Assembly: GCA_964353455.1 (NCBI GenBank)
Contig: CAYGWP010000094.1
Location: 1 to 6,775, forward strand
Direction of reading: 5' to 3'
Length of the DNA stretch: 6,775 nt
From: CAYGWP01 sp964353455
GTDB lineage: Bacteria > Planctomycetota > Phycisphaerae > FEN-1346
The first letter of the stretch is position 1, and each line of letters starts with the position of its first letter. A program made the translations under genes and the position numbers. The notes under the pieces are model-generated. The model searched no databases. It was not told the origin of the DNA and saw only the letters and a program-made list of their open reading frames with translations. This document shows positions 1 to 5,000 of the stretch, piece by piece.

Positions 1-2
1 TC

Positions 3-1139
3 GAGCCGCCTCCGCCCCCGCCTCCTCCGCATCCTCCGGTCGAGAAGCCGGCAGAGAAGTCCGTCGAGACCCCGAAGAAGGCGCCCCCCGTCGCCGAGAA
101 GCCGGTCAAGGCGCCCAAGGAAACACCCACTGAAACGCCGAAGCGTCCGAGGCCGCCCAAGGCGCCGCTTGTCATTGAGACGCCGAAGGAGCCGGCGCCG
201 GTTCCTGCTCCAGTGGCCGTGCCGATCGAGCCGGCCCCGAAACCGGTTGAGCCAGCCCTGCCGCCGCTTCCGCCGATGCCGGCCGAACTCGCTCAGCCGT
301 CCCCGGCTGCCCCTGCCGCGCCCCCGACGCCCGATGCGCCGAGGCCGCCGGTCGCTCCGCCGGTGCCTGCCGCGCCTGTGACGCCAATCGCAGCCCCTGT
401 GCCGGTCGAACCCGCTCCGGTGGCCGCACCCGTACGCGAGCCGCGCCCGGAGGAAATCCAGAAGCAGGTCGCCGAGGCCCAGGTCGGCCCCGTCTCCGAG
501 ACCGAACTGGCCGGCATGGGCGAACTGGGTCTGGTCGAGGAAGTCACCCGCGTCCGCCGGGCCTATGCCCGGGCACTGGCGGCCCTCCAGCAGTATTACA
601 CCAGCCGCGGCATGGCATACAAACTCGACTGGGTGCGGACCGAACTGGAAGCCTTCGAGAAGGTGCCGAAGGTCCAGTACCTCGGCGTGGCCGAGATCGC
701 CGGCCCGAACCTGAAGCCCACCCGCTCAATCCAGGCCGCCGACCAACTCTTCACCGAAGCCATGCACTTCAAGAACTACCCGGCCTTCCCGCCCGGCAAG
801 AAGGACTACCTGAAACTCGCCCTCGACAAGTTCCAGGCACTCATCACGCAGTTCCCCGACAGCGACAAGATCGCCGATGCGGCCTTCATGATGGGCGAGA
901 TCTACGGCGGATGGTACTTCGAGGACTGGGCACGCGCCGTCCAGTGCTACGAGCGGTGCTGGCAGTGGGACCCCAAGACCCCGCGCCCCGCCCTCTTCAA
1001 TGCCGCCAAGATCTACGAAGAGAAACTGAAGAACCGGGCCAAGGCCGTCGAACTCTATAACCGCGTCCTCAACGAGTCCAACGACCAGAACCTCGTCAAC
1101 CAGGCCCGCGACCGCATCCGCGCCTTGACGGGTAGGTAG
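3..1139 (+). CDS. Proline-rich, probably exported TPR-like protein (5' end outside the window)
   Basis: The frame is open from the left edge to TAG at 1137-1139, giving 378 visible residues, so the true start and any signal peptide lie upstream. A GTG at 213 is only an internal codon. Residues 1-70 are rich in Pro, Lys and Glu with repeated EKP/KAPK-like pieces. Residues 71-147 are almost entirely Pro, Ala and Val. Together they resemble the stiff periplasm-spanning linkers of TonB-type proteins. Residues 150-230 look helical and include an RRAYARALAALQQYY segment. Residues 243-375 hold TPR-like helix pairs, with LDKFQALITQFPDSDKIADAAFMMGEI and AVELYNRVL-type patterns like those of YbgF/CpoB and BamD. 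I infer a cell-envelope scaffold protein; no enzyme motif is seen. It is its own transcription unit, followed at once by a strong terminator. The TPR assignment is fairly sure, the cellular role is not. Confidence 0.75.
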   Translation, partial: EPPPPPPPPHPPVEKPAEKSVETPKKAPPVAEKPVKAPKETPTETPKRPRPPKAPLVIETPKEPAPVPAPVAVPIEPAPKPVEPALPPLPPMPAELAQPSPAAPAAPPTPDAPRPPVAPPVPAAPVTPIAAPVPVEPAPVAAPVREPRPEEIQKQVAEAQVGPVSETELAGMGELGLVEEVTRVRRAYARALAALQQYYTSRGMAYKLDWVRTELEAFEKVPKVQYLGVAEIAGPNLKPTRSIQAADQLFTEAMHFKNYPAFPPGKKDYLKLALDKFQALITQFPDSDKIADAAFMMGEIYGGWYFEDWARAVQCYERCWQWDPKTPRPALFNAAKIYEEKLKNRAKAVELYNRVLNESNDQNLVNQARDRIRALTGR

Positions 1140-1166
1140 CGGCGACACGCGATGAATGGTCAACCT

Positions 1167-1206
1167 GGGGTCGGGAGCGATAAGCGGCTCCCGACCCCTT
1201 TTCCTT
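1167..1206 (+). terminator. Intrinsic terminator of the TPR-protein gene
   Basis: A perfect 12-bp stem, GGGGTCGGGAGC (1167-1178) with GCTCCCGACCCC (1187-1198), closes an 8-nt loop and is followed directly by TTTTCCTT. It starts 28 bp after the TAG of the TPR gene. It separates that gene from the ispF-ruvB block. Confidence 0.9.
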
Positions 1207-1238
1207 GCCATTAGCGCGGCGGCTCGTATCAGCAAAAA

Positions 1239-1266
1239 GCGCGGCGGGTCTCCGCACCCGCCGCGC
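1239..1266. repeat. 28-bp palindromic intergenic repeat, copy 1
   Basis: An 11-bp perfect stem, GCGCGGCGGGT (1239-1249) with ACCCGCCGCGC (1256-1266), encloses the loop CTCCGC. The whole 28 bp recurs without mismatch at 6077-6104. Here it is flanked by AAAAA on both sides, so on the minus strand it would be followed by T5 and could act as a terminator for leftward transcription. On the + strand no T tract follows. GCGCGGCGG also appears alone at 1214-1222, perhaps a fragment of a further copy. Confidence 0.85.
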
Positions 1267-1285
1267 AAAAATCAGGCTTTAAGCG

Positions 1286-1314
1286 TTGAAACTATCGCCC
1301 CTGCCCGATAAACT
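1286..1314 (+). promoter_or_regulatory. Candidate sigma70-type promoter for the ispF-cysS-ruv block
   Basis: TTGAAA (1286-1291, 5 of 6 to TTGACA) is followed after 17 bp by TAAACT (1309-1314, 4 of 6 to TATAAT). This would start transcription near 1321, about 60 bp before the ispF translation start region. It lies downstream of the previous gene's terminator and is the best match I see in this gap. The -10 box is mediocre. Confidence 0.35.
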
Positions 1315-1332
1315 GCGTCGATGCAAACCGAG

Positions 1333-1352
1333 CCCGACGCGGAAGCGTCGGG
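1333..1352 (+). other. Stem-loop with GGAA tetraloop in the ispF leader
   Basis: CCCGACGC (1333-1340) pairs perfectly with GCGTCGGG (1345-1352) around GGAA, a GNRA-type tetraloop. One further G-C pair can form if G1353 bulges. It sits 12 nt before the putative ribosome binding site. It could be an mRNA-stability element or another member of the intergenic palindrome set; no riboswitch class is recognised. Confidence 0.55.
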
Positions 1353-1364
1353 GCATTCTCGCAC

Positions 1365-1370
1365 GAAGGT
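1365..1370 (+). promoter_or_regulatory. Ribosome binding site pointing at an ATC start of ispF
   Basis: GAAGGT is followed after 8 nt by ATC at 1379, in frame with ispF. The only conventional start in the open stretch, GTG 1406, has no purine-rich site ahead of it. The in-frame TAA at 1370-1372 overlaps this site, so translation cannot begin further upstream. Confidence 0.45.
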
Positions 1371-1405
1371 AAACCGCCATCTCGAAAACGCCATCGTCAA
1401 TTCGC

Positions 1406-1879
1406 GTGGGTATCGGATACGACATCCATCGCCTCGCCGAGGGCCGGCGGCTGGTCCTCGCGGGCGTCGAGGTGCCGCACACACTCGGCGCGGTCGCACA
1501 CAGCGACGGCGACGTCGTACTCCACGCGGTGGCCGATGCGATGCTGGGCGCCGCCGGACTCGGGGACCTGGGAGAGCATTTCCCCGACACCGACCCGGAG
1601 TGGGCGGGGGCCGACAGCGGCCGGATTCTGCGGCGCGTCGTGGAGATGGCCCGCCGCAAGGGATGGACGCCCGCGAGCGTCGATGCGAACGTGCTCCTGG
1701 AGCGGCCCAAACTCGCGCCGTACAAAGATGCGATGCGCCGGCGGCTGGCGGAACTCCTGGACCTTCCGCCCGATGCCGCAGGCCTCAAGGCACGCACCAT
1801 GGAGGGCCTCGGCCCCGTCGGCGAGGGCCGGGCCGTCGCCGCACAGGCCGTCGTGTTGTTGGCGAAACTCGGCGCGTGA
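1406..1879 (+). CDS. ispF: 2-C-methyl-D-erythritol 2,4-cyclodiphosphate synthase
   Basis: IspF cyclises CDP-methylerythritol 2-phosphate to MEcPP with loss of CMP, in the cytosolic MEP pathway to isoprenoids; the family is a homotrimer. Counting from the GTG at 1406 (157 residues), GYDIHR supplies zinc ligands D6 and H8. The AHSDGDVVLHAVADAMLGAAGLGD block supplies H32 and the third zinc ligand H40, HFPDTDP follows, and KARTMEGLGPVGEGRA at 128-142 is the nucleotide-side motif. Length fits the family (about 157-160). GTG is the only conventional start after the in-frame TAA at 1370, but it removes the usual M-R-[VI] start of strand 1. In-frame ATC 1379 has a better-placed ribosome binding site and would add nine residues (MSKTPSSIR). 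cysS follows after 55 bp. The identity is very secure; the start is not. Confidence 0.95.
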   Translation: MGIGYDIHRLAEGRRLVLAGVEVPHTLGAVAHSDGDVVLHAVADAMLGAAGLGDLGEHFPDTDPEWAGADSGRILRRVVEMARRKGWTPASVDANVLLERPKLAPYKDAMRRRLAELLDLPPDAAGLKARTMEGLGPVGEGRAVAAQAVVLLAKLGA

Positions 1880-1893
1880 AACGAGTTTCATGG

Positions 1894-1916
1894 TTAGCCG
1901 CCCATCTTGATGGGCG
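1894..1916. repeat. TTAGC-hairpin intergenic element, copy 1 (ispF-cysS gap)
   Basis: TTAGC is followed by CGCCCATC (1899-1906), TT, and GATGGGCG (1909-1916), an 8-bp perfect stem. The same architecture with a different lower stem occurs at 4853-4875 before ruvB. It lies 18 bp upstream of the cysS ATG, in a gap with no clear ribosome binding site. Confidence 0.7.
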
Positions 1917-1934
1917 CGCTCGGGCCATAAACGC

Positions 1935-3407
1935 ATGACCATTCGGCAAAATAACCTGCGTGTATATAACACCCTGACGCGCAAGAAAGAGCGTTTCGAG
2001 CCCCTCGCCCCCCCCGCCGTCGGCATGTACGTCTGCGGACCCACCGTCTATGGCGATGCACACATCGGCCACGCCAAGAGTTACGTCTCCTTCGACGTCA
2101 TCCGGCGATACCTGGACTACCTGGGGTACGAGGTCACCTACGTCCAGAACATCACGGATGTGGGTCACCTCACGGATGATGCGGACCAGGGCGAAGACAA
2201 GGTCGAGCGGAAGGCCAAGGCCGAGCGGGTCCACCCGATGGCCATCGCCGAAAAATATACACGGCATTATTTCGAGGACATGGACCGCCTGAACGTACGG
2301 CGGCCCGACATCAGCCCCCGCGCCAGCGGCCACATCGTCGAACAGATCGAACTCGTCAAGCGCCTCCTGGAGACGGGCCACGCCTACGAGGCCGGCGGGT
2401 CGGTGTATTTCGATGTGTCGAGTTGGCCGAAGTACGGCCGCCTCTCCGGCCGCACGGTCGAGGAGATGCAGGCAGGCGCCCGCGTCGAGGTCAGCGCCGA
2501 GAAACGCCACCCCGCCGACTTCGCCCTCTGGAAACGCGCTGAGCCGGGCCACATCATGCAGTGGCCAAGCCCCTGGGGCATGGGATACCCCGGCTGGCAC
2601 CTCGAGTGCTCGGCGATGAGCACGAAGTACCTGGGTCAGCCGTTCGACATCCACGGCGGCGGCATCGAGAACCAGTTCCCCCACCACGAAGACGAGATCG
2701 CCCAGGCCGAGGCCGCCACGGGCAAACCGTTCGCCAAGTACTGGATCCACAACAACATGGTGACCGTCGGCGGCCAGAAGATGGGCAAGAGCCTGGGGAA
2801 CTTCATCACCCTGAAGGATGCATTCGAGAAATGGGACCCGATGGTCCTGAGGATGTTCATTCTCCAGAGCCACTACCGCAGCCCGCTTGACTTTTCCGAC
2901 GAGGCGCTGGGAGCGGCAGCAGGTGGCTGGGAGAGGCTCAAGGGCCTCTTCAGAAGGCTAGATACCTTCAGCGCCTTCCTATGGAAGGATTCCGCACCGA
3001 CGAGGCCCCCGGAAGACATTGGCTTCGTTCGGAAGGCTCGAACGCGATTTCTTGAGGCTCTGGACGATGACTTCAACACAAGTTCCGCGCTGGCCACACT
3101 ATTCGATCTTGTGAATATGGCACACAAACATTTTGATACGCCCGGCCTTATCGTCACAAAGGACATGGTGTATTCGACGATGTACGCGCTCGAGGACATG
3201 GCAGGCACGGTCCTTGGCCTCCGTCCCCAAGAGGACGGCACTCGGTCAGATTTAACGAAAGACCTTGTAGATTACCTTATTAACTTGCGTAACGACGCCC
3301 GCGCGGCCAAGAACTTCGCCCAAGCCGACGCCATCCGCAAACGCCTCGACGAACTCGGCATCGTCCTGGAAGATACGCCCACGGGCACGGCGTGGCGGTT
3401 CAAGTAG
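1935..3407 (+). CDS. cysS: Cysteinyl-tRNA synthetase
   Basis: This class I synthetase joins cysteine to tRNA-Cys in the cytosol. The 490 residues begin with a normal MTIRQNNLRVYNTLTRKKE N-terminus. The catalytic core shows YVCGPTVY with zinc ligand C34, HIGH at 43-46, GWHLECSAM with C225, and FPHHEDE with H250 and E254, completing the zinc site by analogy with the E. coli enzyme. The KMSKS loop reads KMGKS (282-286), a variant I associate with Bacteroidetes- and Planctomycetes-type enzymes, so it is not taken as damage. The DALR/anticodon-side region follows, with LDDDFNTSSAL near 376. No clear Shine-Dalgarno precedes the ATG; a hairpin element sits just upstream. About 2941-3300 (residues 336-455) has clearly lower GC and more A/T-ending codons than the rest, suggesting a mosaic gene. 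ruvC starts 51 bp downstream. Confidence 0.97.
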   Translation: MTIRQNNLRVYNTLTRKKERFEPLAPPAVGMYVCGPTVYGDAHIGHAKSYVSFDVIRRYLDYLGYEVTYVQNITDVGHLTDDADQGEDKVERKAKAERVHPMAIAEKYTRHYFEDMDRLNVRRPDISPRASGHIVEQIELVKRLLETGHAYEAGGSVYFDVSSWPKYGRLSGRTVEEMQAGARVEVSAEKRHPADFALWKRAEPGHIMQWPSPWGMGYPGWHLECSAMSTKYLGQPFDIHGGGIENQFPHHEDEIAQAEAATGKPFAKYWIHNNMVTVGGQKMGKSLGNFITLKDAFEKWDPMVLRMFILQSHYRSPLDFSDEALGAAAGGWERLKGLFRRLDTFSAFLWKDSAPTRPPEDIGFVRKARTRFLEALDDDFNTSSALATLFDLVNMAHKHFDTPGLIVTKDMVYSTMYALEDMAGTVLGLRPQEDGTRSDLTKDLVDYLINLRNDARAAKNFAQADAIRKRLDELGIVLEDTPTGTAWRFK

Positions 3408-3420
3408 CGCCGTTGCCGTC

Positions 3421-3455
3421 AACTTGAAACTTGCAACCTGAAACTTGAAACTTCC
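3421..3455 (+). repeat. Five in-register 7-bp tandem repeats directly before ruvC
   Basis: The units are AACTTGA, AACTTGC, AACCTGA, AACTTGA and AACTTCC, filling 35 bp and ending 3 nt before the ruvC ATG. They occupy the place where a ribosome binding site would be, and no AGGAG-like sequence is present. A second 7-bp-period repeat lies after ruvA. Confidence 0.85.
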
Positions 3456-3458
3456 GTT

Positions 3459-3983
3459 ATGCGTATCTTAGGCATCGATCCCGGCCTCGAGCGTACCGGC
3501 TACGGCGTGGTGGAACTCGCCGCCCCGGCGGGGTCCTTATCAACAGGGAGCGGGGTCGGCGCGCCGAGGCTCGTCGAGGCGGGCATCATCCGGACGAAGC
3601 CCGGCGAAGAACTGGCCGAGCGGCTCGCCGAAATCCTTTCGGGCCTCGAGGCCGTGATGGCCGAATTTCGGCCCGAAGCGGTCGCCATCGAGGAACTTTA
3701 CTCGCACTACGCGCACCCGCGGACGGCTATACTCATGGGCCACGCGCGGGGCGCGGCCTTCCTTGCGGCAGCGCGGGCGGGTGTGCCGGTCACAAGTTAC
3801 GCCTCCACGCACATTAAGAAGGCCCTGACCGGCAGCGGCCACGCCTCAAAGGAGCAGATGCAGCGGGCGGTCCAGAGCATGTTCAACCTGCGAAAGACCC
3901 CTGAACCGCCCGACGTGGCCGACGCACTGGCCGTCGCCCTCTGCCACGCGCACAGAACGACGAGATTGGCACTGGCACGGTAA
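3459..3983 (+). CDS. ruvC: Crossover junction endodeoxyribonuclease RuvC
   Basis: RuvC is the Mg-dependent resolvase that cuts Holliday junctions symmetrically during recombination and repair, acting with RuvAB. The 174-residue product has the RNase H-like fold signatures: ILGIDPGLERTGYGVV with D7, VAIEELYSHYAHPRTAILMGHARG with E78, and a C-terminal PPDVADALAVALCHAH with D152 and D155, so all four catalytic acids are present. The conserved K in IKKALTGSGHASKEQM is also seen. Compared with E. coli RuvC there are about 13 extra Ala/Gly/Ser-rich residues at 21-37, in the turn between the first two strands, encoded by a GC-rich stretch. The start is set by the family N-terminus; a heptad repeat takes the place of a ribosome binding site. 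It lies between cysS and ruvA in the probable transcription unit. Confidence 0.96.
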   Translation: MRILGIDPGLERTGYGVVELAAPAGSLSTGSGVGAPRLVEAGIIRTKPGEELAERLAEILSGLEAVMAEFRPEAVAIEELYSHYAHPRTAILMGHARGAAFLAAARAGVPVTSYASTHIKKALTGSGHASKEQMQRAVQSMFNLRKTPEPPDVADALAVALCHAHRTTRLALAR

Positions 3984-4008
3984 CCGAGATTCGCGCGGCG
4001 GCGCAGGT

Positions 4009-4163
4009 CTCCCTCTCCCCCTGCGGGAGAGGGGCCCGGGGTGAGGGGAAAGACGGGCACTGGCGCCGCCGACCGGTCACCCTCACCCGGCTCGCCAGGG
4101 CGTCGCCGTGGCAAGCCCGGTCGCCTGCGGCGACCACCCTCTCCCATGAAGGGAGAGAGGGAA
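4009..4163. repeat. Composite CCCTCTCCC / GGGTGAGGG repeat element (ruvC-ruvA gap)
   Basis: This element fills most of the 202-bp gap. It contains hairpin CCCTCTCCC (4011-4019) with GGGAGAGGG (4025-4033), hairpin CTCTCCC (4139-4145) with GGGAGAG (4151-4157), an inner inverted pair GGGTGAGGG (4039-4047) and CCCTCACCC (4080-4088), and hairpin GGTCGCC (4119-4125) with GGCGACC (4129-4135). The nested symmetry is like a miniature inverted-repeat element. Similar intergenic sequences recur in many GC-rich bacterial genomes (from memory). No coding potential is claimed for this gap. Confidence 0.75.
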
Positions 4164-4185
4164 GAAACATCGGAACCAACGTGAA

Positions 4186-4812
4186 ATGATCGCACGCATC
4201 TCCGGACAACTCGAACGCATCGACGAAGGCCGCGCGGTCGTCGCGGCAGGTCCCGTCGCCTACGAAATTCTGGTCGCCCCCGTGACCGCCGACGAACTCC
4301 GGCCCCTGGCAGGCCGCACGGTCTCGCTCCACACGCTGGAATACTTCGACGGCAACCCGGCCTACGGCCAGATGGTGCCGCGGCTGGTCGGGTTCCTGAC
4401 GGAGACCGACAAGCGGTTCTTTACGCGCTACGTAAGCGTCCAGGGGATCGGCATCTCGAAGGGCCTGAAGAGCCTCGTGCGGCCGGTCGGGCAGATCGCC
4501 CAGGCGATTGAGTCGCGGGATGTGCGGTACCTCTCCGAGTTGCCGGGCATCGGGCGCCGGACCGCCGAAAAGATGATCGCGGAACTCTGCGGCAAACTTG
4601 ACGAGTTCGCCGTTGCGGCAAGCGGCCGGCCTGCGGCCGAGGAACCGGAATCGAAGGTCGAGGCCATCACGGTCCTCATGCAGTTGGGCCTCCAGCGGCC
4701 CGAGGCGGCCGCAAGGGTCGATGCCGCCTACGAGCGCCTCGGCGACAAGGCCGCCGTCGAGGCCCTCGTGCGCGAGGCGTTCCACCAAGGCCCTGCCGCG
4801 CCGGGAACGTAG
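4186..4812 (+). CDS. ruvA: Holliday junction DNA helicase subunit RuvA
   Basis: RuvA binds four-way junctions as a tetramer and loads the RuvB motors on them. The 208 residues show the three standard domains. An OB fold (about 1-70) begins MIARISGQLE. Two helix-hairpin-helix units follow, VQGIGISKGLK (85-95) and LPGIGRRTAEKM (119-130). After an Ala/Glu linker (about 143-157) comes the RuvB-binding domain III with SKVEAITVLMQLGLQRPEAA. Between the OB fold and the first HhH, LEYFDGNPAYGQMVPRLVGFL is longer than in E. coli, where an acidic pin lies; this form is what I recall for planctomycete RuvA. The start is fixed by the conserved N-terminus. No good Shine-Dalgarno is seen, the nearest purine run (4151-4162) being the arm of a repeat element. 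ruvB follows after a repeat-filled gap of 188 bp, unusually wide for ruvAB. Confidence 0.95.
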   Translation: MIARISGQLERIDEGRAVVAAGPVAYEILVAPVTADELRPLAGRTVSLHTLEYFDGNPAYGQMVPRLVGFLTETDKRFFTRYVSVQGIGISKGLKSLVRPVGQIAQAIESRDVRYLSELPGIGRRTAEKMIAELCGKLDEFAVAASGRPAAEEPESKVEAITVLMQLGLQRPEAAARVDAAYERLGDKAAVEALVREAFHQGPAAPGT

Positions 4813-4815
4813 CAA

Positions 4816-4836
4816 GTGCGGAGTGCGGAGTGAAAA
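4816..4836 (+). repeat. 7-bp tandem repeat after ruvA
   Basis: GTGCGGA (4816-4822) is repeated exactly at 4823-4829 and then decays to GTGAAAA (4830-4836). It starts three bases after the ruvA stop codon. The period matches the heptads before ruvC although the unit sequence differs. Confidence 0.7.
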
Positions 4837-4851
4837 ACAAAAACATCAATA

Positions 4852-4888
4852 TTTAGCCGCCGCGCTTGCGCGGCGAGTGTTTAGCCGC
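4852..4888. repeat. TTAGC-hairpin intergenic element, copy 2, with repeated TTTAGCCGC
   Basis: TTTAGC precedes CGCCGCGC (4858-4865), TT and GCGCGGCG (4868-4875), an 8-bp perfect stem. TTTAGCCGC occurs at 4852-4860 and again at 4880-4888. Compared with copy 1 (1894-1916), TTAGC, the outer CGCC/GGCG pairs and the TT loop are kept, while the four inner pairs change on both sides together. Confidence 0.7.
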
Positions 4889-4929
4889 GAATCGAAGATG
4901 AGCGCGCCGCGAGCGGCAGCCAACAAGCC

Positions 4930-4946
4930 CCCCGCCACTGGCGGGG
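4930..4946. repeat. CCCCGCC/GGCGGGG palindrome in the ruvA-ruvB gap
   Basis: CCCCGCC (4930-4936) pairs with GGCGGGG (4940-4946) around ACT. No T tract follows on either side, so it is not scored as a terminator. It is one of several different palindromes packed into this 188-bp gap. Confidence 0.55.
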
Positions 4947-4966
4947 TGATGACGCTTGACAACATC

Positions 4967-4985
4967 GCCGGGGCGTTGCCCCGGC
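4967..4985. repeat. GCCGGGGC/GCCCCGGC hairpin just before ruvB
   Basis: GCCGGGGC (4967-4974) pairs perfectly with GCCCCGGC (4978-4985) around GTT. It ends 15 nt before the ruvB ATG and would leave the weak GAGAG site (4992-4996) exposed on its 3' side. It resembles short palindromic elements between genes of GC-rich planctomycetes (from memory). It may influence ruvB translation or simply be a repeat. Confidence 0.6.
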
Positions 4986-5000
4986 CTACATGAGAGCGAT

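Noticed and set aside
1321..1938. Arg/Gly-rich frame beginning at ATG 1321 and spanning ispF
   Set aside because: It is out of frame with ispF, has low-complexity composition and no ribosome binding site; IspF motifs are in the other frame.
2778..2792. KMGKS instead of KMSKS in CysS as a damaged active site
   Set aside because: The Ser-to-Gly form is, to my knowledge, normal in several bacterial CysS lineages and all other motifs are intact.
1785..2873. Long open frame on the minus strand opposite cysS (362 codons)
   Set aside because: A GC-rich shadow of cysS with no recognisable domain; the + strand protein is unmistakable.
3421..3455. CRISPR-like repeat
   Set aside because: The units are contiguous 7-mers with no spacers and no cas genes nearby.
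3408..3458. Possible LexA/SOS box ahead of ruvC
   Set aside because: ruv genes are SOS-controlled in some bacteria, but neither a CTG-N10-CAG nor a GAAC-N4-GTTC palindrome is present; the sequence is explained by heptad repeats.
3883..4815. Long open frame on the minus strand opposite ruvA and the repeat element (310 codons)
   Set aside because: It runs through ruvA and the CCCTCTCCC repeat; composition is typical of an antisense shadow.
4956..5000. TTG start at 4956 extending RuvB by 15 residues
   Set aside because: The extension would translate through the GCCGGGGC/GCCCCGGC hairpin and gives no family-like sequence; ATG 5001 with GAGAG ahead fits RuvB length.
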